Below are positions 17,777 through 25,997 of a DNA stretch of 64,000 nt, one piece after another. This DNA is from Flavimobilis rhizosphaerae (lineage in GTDB: Bacteria > Actinomycetota > Actinomycetes > Actinomycetales > Cellulomonadaceae). The notes beneath the pieces are model-generated. The model made no database searches, was not told where the DNA came from, and was given only the letters and a program-made list of their open reading frames with translations. The position numbers and the translations under genes were made by a program. The stretch spans positions 248,001-312,000 of the forward strand of contig NZ_JACZDF010000003.1 of the NCBI RefSeq assembly GCF_014852685.1. Direction: 5' to 3'. Numbering within the stretch: position 1 is the first letter of the stretch; every line of letters begins with the position of its first letter.

Positions 17777-18007
17777 TCAGCCGTCCTGGCGGAGGCCCAG
17801 CCTGCGGGCATGGACGACGGCCTCGGCGCGCGTCGAGATGCCGAGCTTGCGGTAGACGCTGCGCACCTGGGTCTTCACCGTGTTGCGGCTGACGAAGAGC
17901 TCGCGCGCGACATCGTCGAGCGTGACGTCGTCGCTGAGGTGCGACAGGACGACGAGCTCGCGGCGCGTGAGCGGCGCGCGGTCCTCGGTGGTGCCGGTGG
18001 TCTGCAT
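17777..18007 (-). CDS. stand-alone LuxR-type HTH transcriptional regulator
   Basis: 76 aa consisting almost only of a GerE/LuxR DNA-binding domain: LTRRELVVLSHLSDDVTLDDVARELFVSRNTVKTQVRSVYRKLGISTRAEAV. The recognition helix region SRNTVKTQVRSVYRKLG is intact. There is no receiver or sensor domain, so it is either a free HTH protein or the remnant of a larger regulator; no upstream frame continues the protein. AGGAG lies just upstream of the ATG (minus strand). The target is unknown. Confidence 0.8.
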   Translation of the reverse strand: MQTTGTTEDRAPLTRRELVVLSHLSDDVTLDDVARELFVSRNTVKTQVRSVYRKLGISTRAEAVVHARRLGLRQDG

Positions 18008-18333
18008 GGTTCTCCTCCTGCGTCGCGGCGGGTCGATCCGCCGTTCACCCGATGAGAGGGAGACGACATCCGGTCATGACGCGACCCTGGGCGACGAACT
18101 GCTTTCACCCGCGTCGCTGGCGTCATGAGCCAGGCCAGGTCCGCGTCTGCGCAGGTCAGGACGATGCTAAGCCGACCGGACGTCGATGTGAGCCGCATCA
18201 CACCCGGGCGCGCGGCGTGGGACACGTCCAGCAGAACCCCCATGTCACCCGTGACGCCGCTACCCTCCGTAGTGGCGCCGGACACACCGGTCGACCAGCG
18301 ACCCGGCGGCCCCGGGCCCACCACAGGGGGATC
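18008..18333. other. divergent intergenic region
   Basis: 326 bp between the divergent LuxR-type and ABC genes. No credible gene or hairpin was seen. A TACCCT near 18261 could be a -10 box for the ABC operon, with a leader of about 65 nt ending in AGGGGG. Confidence 0.35.
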
Positions 18334-19422
18334 ATGACGACGACGTTGGACGGCGCCTCTCCGGGCGACCTCGCGATCGTGACGCGCGGACTACGCAAGA
18401 CGTACCGCAGCGTCACCGGACGACGCTCCGTCGCCGTCCAGGGCCTCGACCTCGACGTCCCGCTCGGGGGCGTCCACGGGTTCCTCGGCCCCAACGGCTC
18501 GGGCAAGACGACGTCGATCCGCATGCTCCTCGGGCTCATCCACGCCGACGCGGGCACGATGAACGTCCTCGGCCACGAGATCCCCCGCCAGTTGCCGGCC
18601 GTCATCAAGCGCGTCGGCGCGATCGTCGAGCAGCCGAAGTTCTTCCCGACGATCTCCGCACGCCGCAACCTCGAGATCCTCGCGAAGGGCATCGGAGCGC
18701 CCGAGCGCGCCGTCGCCCAGGTGCTCGAGGACGTCGGCCTCACGGACCGGGGCAAGGACCTCTTCAAGACGTACTCGCTCGGCATGAAGCAGCGCCTCGC
18801 GATCGCCGCGACGCTCCTCAAGGACCCGGACCTGCTGATCTTCGACGAGCCGACGAACGGGCTCGACCCCGCGGGCATCCACGAGATCCGCGAAACCATG
18901 CGGTCGCTCGGCGCGTCGGGCAAGACGGTGCTCGTCTCGAGCCACATCCTCAGCGAGGTCGAGCACGTCGCCGACACCGTGACGATCATCGGCCGTGGCC
19001 GCACGCTCGCGCAGGGCCGCGTCAAGGACCTCCTCGACGCGCAGGCGACGACGACGGTCCGCGTCGGCGTCGCCGACCCGGACGGTGCGGAGCGCGTCCT
19101 GCGCGAGGGCGGGATGACCGTCGTGCGTGACGGCGCCCTCCTCAACGTCACCGGGGTGGACGACCCAGCAGAGATCACGCGTCGGCTCGCGCACCACGAG
19201 CACTACGTGTCCGAGCTCGTCGCGCAGCGCGCGGGTCTCGAGGCGTTCTTCCTCGAGCTCACCGCGGGCGAGGGCCCTGGCACCGCGGCTGGCGTGCCAC
19301 TTCCGTCCCACGCGGCTGGCCACCACGCCGCGTCGCCGACAGACGGAGCGCCGCAACCGCCCCAGGGCCCGCCCGCGAACCCCTACGGCCGACCGACGAG
19401 CACCGAGGGAGGGGAGGCGTGA
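18334..19422 (+). CDS. ABC transporter ATP-binding protein
   Basis: 362 aa. Walker A GPNGSGKTT (about 54-62), signature YSLGMKQRL (about 148-156), Walker B LLIFDEPTNGLDP, and H-loop SSHIL. After the NBD there is an accessory domain (about 230-310) of the type seen in BcrA/YhaQ-like ABC-2 ATPases, then a Pro/Gly-rich tail of about 50 residues. AGGGGG precedes the ATG closely. The stop overlaps the permease start (TGATG), so the two are coupled. Such pairs export lipids or peptides, or confer bacitracin-type resistance; cargo unknown. Confidence 0.88.
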   Translation: MTTTLDGASPGDLAIVTRGLRKTYRSVTGRRSVAVQGLDLDVPLGGVHGFLGPNGSGKTTSIRMLLGLIHADAGTMNVLGHEIPRQLPAVIKRVGAIVEQPKFFPTISARRNLEILAKGIGAPERAVAQVLEDVGLTDRGKDLFKTYSLGMKQRLAIAATLLKDPDLLIFDEPTNGLDPAGIHEIRETMRSLGASGKTVLVSSHILSEVEHVADTVTIIGRGRTLAQGRVKDLLDAQATTTVRVGVADPDGAERVLREGGMTVVRDGALLNVTGVDDPAEITRRLAHHEHYVSELVAQRAGLEAFFLELTAGEGPGTAAGVPLPSHAAGHHAASPTDGAPQPPQGPPANPYGRPTSTEGGEA

Positions 19423-20414
19423 TGCGACTCTTCGCTGCAGAGCTTCTTCGTGCCCGGTCGCGTCGTGCGACGTGGATCATCCTCAGCGGGCTCGTCGGCC
19501 TGTGCCTGTTCTTTCTCGGTGGCAACCTCGTGTCGACGTCGATGCCGAGCGATCAAGAGCTCGCGGAGCAACGCGTGTACTTCGAGGAGCACCTCGCTGA
19601 CTGGAAGCTCAACCACCAGCAGTACTACGACAGCTGCGTCAGCGACGCTGCGGCCAACGAGCAGTCCCCGGCGGACTGGGGTTGCGAGAACTACCTCGAG
19701 GAACCGACGTTCGAGAACTACACCTGGTCTCCTGAGGGCTTCGCCGAGCGCGTCACCCGCGAGACGACAGGGCTGCTCATCCTTGCCGCAGCGCTCATGT
19801 TCCTTCTCGGGGCATCGCTCACCGCCGCCGAGCACGCGACCGGGTCTCTCGGCAACTGGCTGACGTTCGCGCCGCGTCGGTCCCGGGTGTTCTTCTCCAA
19901 GCTCGCCGCGCCCGCCGTCGTCGCGGTGTGCGCCGCAGCACTCGTCACGGCGCTCGGTGTCCTCGGCACTGCCGCGTGGACCGAGCTGCGGGGCATCCCC
20001 TCGCCCGATCCGCTCGACACGGGCAAGCTCGTCGGGGCGATCCTGCGCACGTCGGGGGTCGTCGTCGCGGCGGCTGTGCTCGGGGCCGCGCTTGGCTCGC
20101 TCCTGCGGCACACGGCTGCGGTCATCGGCGTCGTCGCGGGGTACTTCGTCGTCGTCGAGATGGTGTTCCGGGGCATGTTCTGGGAGTCGGCGCTGCACGG
20201 TTGGTTCGTCTCGACGCAGCTGTTCGCGATCACCGAGGGCAAGACCTCGTACTTCGTCAACGTCTGCGCGTGGAACCAGGAAGAGCTGTACCGCGAGTGC
20301 ACGCAGGTCGAGAAGTTCGTCACGGCGGCTGACGCGACGCTCTACCTCGGGGCGATCGCCCTCGTGCTCGTCGTCGTGTCGTGGCTCGCGTTCCGGCGGC
20401 GCGACGTCCACTGA
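19422..20414 (+). CDS. ABC-2 type transporter permease
   Basis: 330 aa. One N-terminal helix (ATWIILSGLVGLCLFFLGGNL) is followed by an extracellular loop of about 90 residues with two Cys (DSCVSD, WGCENY). Then come about five helices (LLILAAALMFLLGASL, VVAVCAAALVTALG, VVVAAAVLGAALGS, VIGVVAGYFVVVEMVF, LYLGAIALVLVVVSW). It is coupled to the preceding ATPase. The large extracellular loop is typical of BcrB/NatB-like permeases. The stop codon lies inside a 15-bp tandem duplication. Confidence 0.82.
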   Translation: MRLFAAELLRARSRRATWIILSGLVGLCLFFLGGNLVSTSMPSDQELAEQRVYFEEHLADWKLNHQQYYDSCVSDAAANEQSPADWGCENYLEEPTFENYTWSPEGFAERVTRETTGLLILAAALMFLLGASLTAAEHATGSLGNWLTFAPRRSRVFFSKLAAPAVVAVCAAALVTALGVLGTAAWTELRGIPSPDPLDTGKLVGAILRTSGVVVAAAVLGAALGSLLRHTAAVIGVVAGYFVVVEMVFRGMFWESALHGWFVSTQLFAITEGKTSYFVNVCAWNQEELYRECTQVEKFVTAADATLYLGAIALVLVVVSWLAFRRRDVH

Positions 20415-20431
20415 CCCGACGTCCACTGACC
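20402..20431. repeat. 15-bp tandem duplication across a stop codon
   Basis: CGACGTCCACTGACC occurs at 20402-20416 and again at 20417-20431. The ABC permease stops in the first copy; the second copy repeats the stop in frame. Confidence 0.8.
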
Positions 20432-20468
20432 CTCAGTCGGGTCCGTCACCCCCGGGACGGTCCGGGCG

Positions 20469-20502
20469 CGGGCGGGTCCTCCCTCACGGGAGGGCCCGCC
20501 CG
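20469..20502. terminator. bidirectional hairpin terminator
   Basis: A GC-rich stem (about 20469-20483 with 20488-20502, imperfect by one base) followed by a T-containing stretch (GTCGTCGTT) lies between the convergent ABC permease and aminotransferase genes. Confidence 0.65.
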
Positions 20503-20513
20503 TCGTCGTTCCG

Positions 20514-21701
20514 TCATCGTCCGCACGACGCGAGCGTCTTCTGCCACGCGACGATGCGGTCGACGGCCGTAGTGATCGTCGCGGGCTCCTGCGCGAACGA
20601 CAGGCGCACCCAACGGTGGCCGTCCACGGGGTCGAAGTCTGTCCCGGGAGTGAGGGCGACGCCTGCCTCGTCGAGGAGCCGTGCGCACCAGTCCCGCGAG
20701 TCGAGGCCTGACGTGGAGACGTCCGCGTAGAGGTAGAACGCGCCGTCCGCCGGAGCGACGTCGTGCCAGCCGAGCTCGTCGAGCCGCGCGAGCAGCACCG
20801 CGCGCGAGCGTCCGTACTGCTCGGCGTCCCGAGCCGCGGCGGCGTAGCCGTCGGGCTCGAGCGCGGCGACGGCCGCGTGCTGCGCGAGTGCGGGCGGGCA
20901 GAGCGCGACGTTGCCCGCGAGCGCGTCGACGGGGGCGAGGAGGTCCTCGGGCAGGAGGAGCCAGCCGAGCCGCCACCCGGTCATCGCCCAGTACTTCGAG
21001 AACGACGAGACGACGACGGCGCCCGTGCCGAGGTGGTGGGCGGCCGTCGCGCCGGGCCACCGGGACGGGTCGTGGACGATGCCGTGGTAGATCTCGTCGC
21101 TCACGAGGCGGACGTCGTGCGCGGCGCACCAGGCGGCGAGGCCGGCGAGCCGGTCCGCGTCGATCATCGTGCCGGTGGGGTTGGCGGGGCTCGCGAGGAC
21201 GAGCCCCGCGAGCGGGGCGTCGGCGTGCGCGGCGTCGAGCATCGCGGGGGTCGGGGCGTGGCCGACGTCGGCGCCGGCTGCGAGCTCGACGACCTCGCAG
21301 CCGAGGGAACCGAGGATGTTGCGGTAGGCGGGGTACCCGGGGCGGACGAGGGCGACGCGGTCGCCGACGTCGAACGCCGCGAGGAACGCGAGCATGAACC
21401 CGCCCGACGATCCCGTCGTCACCGCGATGCGGGCTGGGTCGACGTCGATCCCGTACCAGCGCTCGTAGTGCGCGGCGAGGGCCGCGCGCAGCAGTGGCGC
21501 GCCGAGCGCCTCGGTGTAGCCGAGGCTGCGGCCGTCGAGGAACTCCCGGGCGCGCTCCCGCACCGCGTCGGACGCGCCCGTGACGGGCTCGCCCGCGCAC
21601 AGGTTGATGACGTCCTGACCGGCCGCGCGGCGCGCGTTGGCGGCCGCGATGATCTGCATGACGGCGAACGGCGGGACGGCGGAGCGCTGCGAGACCTTCA
21701 T
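20514..21701 (-). CDS. pyridoxal-phosphate-dependent aminotransferase (class I/II)
   Basis: 395 aa, AspC/AspB-type fold. The PLP-binding Lys is in SSFSKYWAMTGWRLGW (about residue 236). Other landmarks are LCAGEP near the N-terminus, GYTEALG, the ASPANPTGTM loop (about 170-179) and SDEIYHG (about 201-207, Asp and Tyr contacting the cofactor). Substrate cannot be fixed from sequence. The start is the ATG at 21701; on the minus strand CAGGAT precedes it by 6 nt, which could serve as a leaderless -10 box or a weak RBS. Next upstream is a phosphatase gene 57 bp away in the same direction. Confidence 0.88.
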   Translation of the reverse strand: MKVSQRSAVPPFAVMQIIAAANARRAAGQDVINLCAGEPVTGASDAVRERAREFLDGRSLGYTEALGAPLLRAALAAHYERWYGIDVDPARIAVTTGSSGGFMLAFLAAFDVGDRVALVRPGYPAYRNILGSLGCEVVELAAGADVGHAPTPAMLDAAHADAPLAGLVLASPANPTGTMIDADRLAGLAAWCAAHDVRLVSDEIYHGIVHDPSRWPGATAAHHLGTGAVVVSSFSKYWAMTGWRLGWLLLPEDLLAPVDALAGNVALCPPALAQHAAVAALEPDGYAAAARDAEQYGRSRAVLLARLDELGWHDVAPADGAFYLYADVSTSGLDSRDWCARLLDEAGVALTPGTDFDPVDGHRWVRLSFAQEPATITTAVDRIVAWQKTLASCGR

Positions 21702-21707
21702 ACGGTC

Positions 21708-21713
21708 ATCCTG
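21708..21713 (-). promoter_or_regulatory. possible -10 box of leaderless promoter (aminotransferase)
   Basis: CAGGAT on the minus strand ends 6 nt before the ATG at 21701. The AGGA within it could act as a Shine-Dalgarno sequence instead. Confidence 0.35.
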
Positions 21714-21758
21714 CCGGACGAGCCGGGCCGACGGAGCGGTCCTCGAGCGTGGGTCGGG

Positions 21759-22262
21759 TCAGGCCCGGGTGCGGTGGAGGGCACGCAGGTGCGCGACGAT
21801 CCCGTCGGCCGCCGCCTCGACCTCGTCGAGGCACGTCTCGAAGTCCTCGGGCCCGCCGTACCAGGGATCGGCGACGTCGAGGACGCGCTCGTCCCCGTCG
21901 ACGACGGCTGGCGCCGCCGGGTCGAACGACCGGAACATGACGACCCGCTCGTCACCGGGGGGCAGCATGGACCGCAGGACCAGCGCGTGGTGCTGCGTCA
22001 TCGCGAGGACGAGGTCACGGTCGCGTAGCTCGTCGGCACGGACGCGTCGGGCACGGTGGGGTCCGACGTGGTACCCGCGCGCCTCGAGCGCCGTCCGTGC
22101 CCGACGGTCGACGGGCCGGCCGTGCTCCTCGTCGGAGATGCCCGTCGAGTCGAGCGTCACGTGGTCCCCGAGGCCCGCGGCCTCGACCCGGTGCCGCAGC
22201 ACGATCTCTGCCATGGGCGACCGGCAGATGTTGCCCGTGCACACCGTCATGACCCTGAGCAT
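21759..22262 (-). CDS. low molecular weight protein-tyrosine phosphatase
   Basis: 167 aa. The N-terminal P-loop VCTGNICRSP (C8, R14) is the C-x5-R active site, and the general-acid loop DPWYGG is near residue 130. Similar actinobacterial proteins (PtpA/Wzb type) remove phosphate from tyrosine in signalling or capsule systems. The short start at 22262 is fixed by a strong GAAGGAGG 4 nt upstream on the minus strand. It is followed by the aminotransferase in the same direction. Confidence 0.92.
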   Translation of the reverse strand: MLRVMTVCTGNICRSPMAEIVLRHRVEAAGLGDHVTLDSTGISDEEHGRPVDRRARTALEARGYHVGPHRARRVRADELRDRDLVLAMTQHHALVLRSMLPPGDERVVMFRSFDPAAPAVVDGDERVLDVADPWYGGPEDFETCLDEVEAAADGIVAHLRALHRTRA

Positions 22263-22342
22263 GAGTCCTCCTTCGTCGGCTCCATCCTGCCCCTCCCGGG
22301 GCCGCACGGGAAATAACGGTGCGCCGCGCGGCGGGGCGCGCG

Positions 22343-22348
22343 TAGCGT
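22343..22348 (+). promoter_or_regulatory. possible -10 box upstream of the 12-codon ORF
   Basis: TAGCGT lies 13 bp upstream of the extended Shine-Dalgarno sequence. No good -35 match was seen. Confidence 0.3.
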
Positions 22349-22362
22349 CGGGGACACCGACG

Positions 22363-22376
22363 AAAGGAGGTGATCC
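22363..22376 (+). promoter_or_regulatory. 14-nt Shine-Dalgarno sequence complementary to the 16S rRNA 3' end
   Basis: AAAGGAGGTGATCC is the exact complement of the canonical bacterial 16S 3' terminus (GGATCACCTCCTTT). It ends 5 nt before the ATG at 22382. No other gene in this window has more than about 8 such bases. Confidence 0.7.
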
Positions 22377-22381
22377 GCGAG

Positions 22382-22420
22382 ATGAAGATCGAGTGGACTC
22401 TCGAGGTGGTCGCCGGCTGA
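22382..22420 (+). CDS. possible 12-aa peptide gene (MKIEWTLEVVAG)
   Basis: A 12-codon ORF, ATG to TGA, encoding MKIEWTLEVVAG. A GTG at 22370 in the same frame is also possible (MIREMKIEW...). The argument that it is translated is the 14-nt perfect Shine-Dalgarno just upstream, a candidate -10 box and a terminator 40 bp after the stop. There is no following gene on this strand, so it is not an ordinary leader peptide. Function unknown. The alternative is that the SD-like sequence is part of an RNA with another role. Confidence 0.4.
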   Translation: MKIEWTLEVVAG

Positions 22421-22459
22421 CGCCCGGCTCACCCGGTCGCCGGCACGGGGCGACCACCG

Positions 22460-22511
22460 GGGCCCGTGAGGGTGCGGTCGTCCGCCGCACGCGCTAGCAC
22501 CTCACGGGCCC
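22460..22511 (+). terminator. nested hairpin terminator after the 12-codon ORF
   Basis: Outer arms 22460-22475 and 22497-22511 pair with one bulged base. An inner stem (GTGCGG/CCGCAC, within 22472-22490) competes for the same bases, so two folds are possible. The sequence CTTCTCGTGT follows. It could also terminate the convergent SipW operon. Confidence 0.55.
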
Positions 22512-22548
22512 TTCTCGTGTCCGGGGCGCGAGGCGCGGGGCGCGGACC

Positions 22549-23217
22549 TCAGGAGACCGGGGCGTCCGGCGCGGGTGCGGGCTCGGCCGCCGGCGAGGCG
22601 GCGTCCTTGCGTCGGCCGCGACCGAGCAGCCCGCTCGTGATCTGCCAGACGCCGTACGCGATGAAGGCACCGGCGACGAGCGCGACGATGGTGCCGCGGC
22701 CGCCGTTGCCGAGCGCGACCGTCACGTGGCCGACGTACGGCAGGTGGTACCAGACGCGTCCTCGCAGCTGGACGGCCCGGACGGGCAGCTCGTCGGGGGC
22801 GTCGTTGGCGTCGCCCTGCGTGACCCACTGGCGCTCGCCGTCGGCGCGCAGTCCGAGCTCGACGACGCGGTGCGTGACGAGCGTCGGCTTACCGGACTCG
22901 AGCTGGTAGGTGATGACGTCGCCGACCTTGACCTCGGTGGGGTCGAGGGGCTTGACGACGACGAGCGTGCCCGGCGGGTACGTCGGGTCCATCGACCCGG
23001 TGAGGATCGCCAGGGGTGTCGATGCGGTGGCGCGGGGCACGATGATCGCGACGATGGCAACGAGGGCGACGACGACGAGCGCGGCCCAGCTGAGCGCGAG
23101 CCCGAGGCCAGCGAGGAAGCCCGGCTCGCGCGTCGGTCCGGCGGCTCCGGCGCCAGGCGGGTCGAGGATCTCGGTCGCGTCCTTGTCGGTCGGTTCAGGC
23201 ACGGTCGTCCCGGTCAT
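22549..23217 (-). CDS. sipW: SipW-type signal peptidase I
   Basis: 222 aa. N-terminal helix (about 38-60) leads into ILTGSMDPTYPPG with the catalytic Ser75. The usual bacterial catalytic Lys is replaced by His116 in the TLVTHRVV motif, the ER/SipW-type Ser-His arrangement. A QGDANDAPD segment and a C-terminal helix (about 176-195) follow. SipW enzymes process the unusual signal peptides of TasA/camelysin proteins, three or four of which are encoded directly upstream. It overlaps the LPXTG gene by 23 bp, so it belongs to the same operon. Confidence 0.9.
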   Translation of the reverse strand: MTGTTVPEPTDKDATEILDPPGAGAAGPTREPGFLAGLGLALSWAALVVVALVAIVAIIVPRATASTPLAILTGSMDPTYPPGTLVVVKPLDPTEVKVGDVITYQLESGKPTLVTHRVVELGLRADGERQWVTQGDANDAPDELPVRAVQLRGRVWYHLPYVGHVTVALGNGGRGTIVALVAGAFIAYGVWQITSGLLGRGRRKDAASPAAEPAPAPDAPVS

Positions 23218-24010
23218 CGGAGCGGCGGCGCAGCGCGAGCACGAGCAGGCCGGAGACGACGAGCGCGGACGCGAACCCGAGGGCGAGCGTCGGTGACGCG
23301 CCGGTCGTCGGGAGGTCGCCGTCGTCGGGCGTGGTGGTGGGTGCGACCGTCGGGGTCACGGTCGGCCGCTCGGTCGGGGTGACCGTGGGGCCGTCGGTCG
23401 GGGTCGTCGTCGGGCCCTCGGTCGGGGGCGGTGTCGTCGTCGGGCCCTCGGTCGGGCCCTCGGTCGGCGACGGCTCGCCCTCGCTGCACTCGCCCGGGTC
23501 CGACGGCCCGGGGACGGTCGCGTCAGTCGCGACGGCGCGCAGCCGGAACGACGCCGTCGCGCGCGTCCCGTCCTGGTGCTCAAGGTCGCCGACGGTCGCG
23601 GTGACGGCGAGTCGCACGGTCTGGCCCGCACGTAGCGCGACGTCACGGAGCACGACGGAGCACGCGCCGGCGTCCGCGACCGTCACGGGGATCTCGCGGC
23701 CCGTCGCGTCGACGGCCCGTGCGCCGAGCGTGAGTGCGGCCGCGAACAGGGGGTCGTCGGCGCGCGCGTCGAGCACTTCGAGACGCACGCGGGCGTCCGT
23801 CGTCGAGGAGTTCCGCACCCAGAGGTCCTCCGTGACGATGTCGCCGGGGACGACACGCAGGGTCGGGTCGAACAGCGGGGTCGTGACGTCGGACGTGAAC
23901 GTCGAGCCGTCGAGCGACACGGTGACGTCGCCGTCGGCGGCGTACGCCGTGGCTGGCACGAGCGCGACGGCGAACGCGAGGGCGACGGCCGCGAACGCGC
24001 GGGCGCCCAT
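23195..24010 (-). CDS. LPXTG-anchored surface protein of the TasA-like operon
   Basis: 271 aa. Signal peptide (1-24, ending ATAYAAD), a beta-rich ectodomain of about 140 residues (DGDVTVSLDG...; 'VVPGDIVTEDLWVRNSS' recalls the TasA/camelysin pattern), a Thr/Pro-rich stalk of degenerate PTEGPTTTP units (about 175-230), then LPTTG (about 233), a helix and RRRSDD: a standard sortase-sorting signal. It probably anchors the secreted fibre to the wall. Its ATG overlaps the stop of the 447-aa gene (TGATG). No sortase gene is in the window. Confidence 0.85.
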   Translation of the reverse strand: MGARAFAAVALAFAVALVPATAYAADGDVTVSLDGSTFTSDVTTPLFDPTLRVVPGDIVTEDLWVRNSSTTDARVRLEVLDARADDPLFAAALTLGARAVDATGREIPVTVADAGACSVVLRDVALRAGQTVRLAVTATVGDLEHQDGTRATASFRLRAVATDATVPGPSDPGECSEGEPSPTEGPTEGPTTTPPPTEGPTTTPTDGPTVTPTERPTVTPTVAPTTTPDDGDLPTTGASPTLALGFASALVVSGLLVLALRRRSDDRDDRA

Positions 24011-25353
24011 CAGCCGTTCCCTCGGACGATCGTCACCGTGGTGCCGCTGCGGGTGATCTGGATACCGTCATAGAGGACATAGGTCGTGCCGCCTGCGGTG
24101 CGGACGATGCGGTACGCGATGTTCGTGCCCGTCGTCAGCGCCGCTCTCGGAGCCGTGATACTCACGTCGTCGCGGGACGTCCCCACGACGTCTGTCCACG
24201 TTCCGCCGCTGCTCACCTGGAGGCGCAGGTCCTCCCACCCGGCCGAGACCGCTGCCCCGCCGGGGACCGTCCCGAACGAGAATCGCACCTGGTCACCGCT
24301 CACCGTCATCGCGAGCGGGTGGCGCGTCGCGCCGAAGACCTGGCGCGACCTCAGTGCGTCGCTGCACGCGACGACCGTCGACGGGTCGTACTCTTCGACC
24401 CCTGTCGTGAGGCACCGCCCGCCGGTCTCGTCGACGAGCTGGAACGTCGTCGCCGAGACCGCCTGGTAGAACCAGCGCTGCGACGCGACGTCGGACGCCG
24501 TGCTGACCTGGACGTTCGTGCCGTTCACGGCGATGCGCGTCGGCAGGCCGCTCCCGTGCATCGGCTGGAAGGTCACGCGACCCGGGGCGCCACCCGCGAC
24601 GGCCGCGATGCGCCACCGCTGGTTGGGGCTCGTGAGACAGCCGTAGCCGAGGACGGCCGCGCCGGTGCCCCCGCTGTACGCGACGTCGAGGCACCTGGTC
24701 GTCGCCTGGCCGCGCTGGATCGTGAACCACGCCGAGGCGTTAGCCGGCAGGAGGCTCGTGACGTTCGCCGCAGGGTAGACGAGACGGGTCGAGTGCGTGA
24801 CGGCTGCCGTGTCGGTGACGGCGCCGCCGCTCACCGACATCGAGGCGACGAGGCTCGTCGTGGCGCTCTGCGTGCCCGAGACGTGGGCGATCGCCTCGCG
24901 CGAGGTCGCTGTCGTGCGCGCGCACCACGTCTGCGTCGTGCCCGCGGCGAGGTTCCCCACGGGTGCGGAGATCGTCGCCCACGTGCCGGTCGTCACGGTG
25001 CCCGACGTCGTCGCGCAGCTGCCGCCTGCCTGCCGCCACAGCTCGAGCCTGAGAGTGCCGCGCAGGGACGAGGCGGTGCCGGGGACGACGCGGAGCGTCA
25101 CGGCGCCGGTCTCGGAGCCGGGGTTGCTCACGGTGAAGGACGTCGTCGAGACGAGCGCCTCGTTCGCGAACGTCGTCGTGAGGCCTGAGGTGCCGCCGAG
25201 GGCCACGCGGACGTCGGACAGCTTGATGCTCGCGGTGAGGTTCGCGGTCGCCGTCCAGTACGCCCAGGCGGCTCCCGTCGAGGCGAGAAGGGTCGCGAGC
25301 ATGGCCGCGACGACGACGGTCACGGTGCGACGGGTGGAGGCACGGACGTTCAC
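24010..25353 (-). CDS. secreted SipW-dependent protein with ricin-type lectin domain
   Basis: 447 aa. N-terminal SipW-type signal (ATLLASTGAAWAYWTATANLTASIKL), a camelysin-like beta domain (about 35-200), a ricin B/beta-trefoil segment with QRW motifs (about 210-335; CLDVAYSGG, CLTSPNQRWRI, QRWFYQ, GGRCLTTG), and a C-terminal beta-rich region (about 345-447). Ricin-type modules bind carbohydrates, so this may be an adhesive minor component. It sits 18 bp after the 189-aa gene and overlaps the LPXTG gene. Confidence 0.78.
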   Translation of the reverse strand: MNVRASTRRTVTVVVAAMLATLLASTGAAWAYWTATANLTASIKLSDVRVALGGTSGLTTTFANEALVSTTSFTVSNPGSETGAVTLRVVPGTASSLRGTLRLELWRQAGGSCATTSGTVTTGTWATISAPVGNLAAGTTQTWCARTTATSREAIAHVSGTQSATTSLVASMSVSGGAVTDTAAVTHSTRLVYPAANVTSLLPANASAWFTIQRGQATTRCLDVAYSGGTGAAVLGYGCLTSPNQRWRIAAVAGGAPGRVTFQPMHGSGLPTRIAVNGTNVQVSTASDVASQRWFYQAVSATTFQLVDETGGRCLTTGVEEYDPSTVVACSDALRSRQVFGATRHPLAMTVSGDQVRFSFGTVPGGAAVSAGWEDLRLQVSSGGTWTDVVGTSRDDVSITAPRAALTTGTNIAYRIVRTAGGTTYVLYDGIQITRSGTTVTIVRGNG

Positions 25354-25371
25354 GGCTGTCTCCTCTCCTTC

Positions 25372-25941
25372 TCAGCGGGCGGTCACGGCGTCGAACCGCA
25401 GGTCGAAGCCCGCGGTCTGGCCGACGAGGTTGACGGGGGTGTCGGCCCGGACCGTCAGGTAGACGCACAGGTACGTCGTGCCTGTGGTCGTCGGGGCGAT
25501 GACGCGCTGCGTGCCGAAGCTCGTGAGCGGTCCGGACGCGTCGGGGGTCCCGGTCTCGGGGCACTGCGTCTGCGTACCGATCCGCGTCTCGAGCGTGACG
25601 TGCTGGGCGAGCGCGCCGGACGTCGAGACGATCGTCGCGTCGACCGCGGTCGACGTGCCCGCGGTCGTGAGCACCGGGACGTTGTGCGACCGCGTGATGC
25701 CGCGGACGTGGGCGAGGTTGGTGCCGAGCGAGGTCGACGAGGTGCCTTTGGCGTAGAGCCACAGGTCGAGCGAGCCCGAGGTAATCGTCGCGCCCTGGAC
25801 GGTCGAGCTGTCGCGCAGGTAGGCGTACGTCGTGCCGAAGCCGGCCGAGCCGAGGCCGAGGGCGGCGACGAGCGCCACGAGCACGCGCAGGTGCCGGCGG
25901 CGAGGACGCGCGGGTGCGTCGGTGGTGCTGGCGTCGGGCAC
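25372..25941 (-). CDS. SipW-dependent-type secreted protein (TasA-like)
   Basis: 189 aa. A basic N-terminus (PRRRHLRVL) and hydrophobic helix end in GTTYAYLRDSSTVQGATITSGSLDL, the alternate signal peptide pattern cut by SipW. The shared ITSGSLD motif with the next-upstream protein (178 aa) marks both as one family. The mature part is beta-rich with one Cys pair (QCPETG, YLCVYL). Likely a minor fibre subunit. Genes on both sides run the same way. Confidence 0.75.
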   Translation of the reverse strand: MPDASTTDAPARPRRRHLRVLVALVAALGLGSAGFGTTYAYLRDSSTVQGATITSGSLDLWLYAKGTSSTSLGTNLAHVRGITRSHNVPVLTTAGTSTAVDATIVSTSGALAQHVTLETRIGTQTQCPETGTPDASGPLTSFGTQRVIAPTTTGTTYLCVYLTVRADTPVNLVGQTAGFDLRFDAVTAR

Positions 25942-25997
25942 GTCTCCCCCTGTCCGTCGTGCCTGCGGTGGCCGATGCCGTCGGCCGCGGTGTGGAG

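Noticed and set aside
22382-22420. SD-12-codon unit as a leader-peptide attenuator for SipW
   Set aside because: SipW is on the other strand; no target gene lies downstream.
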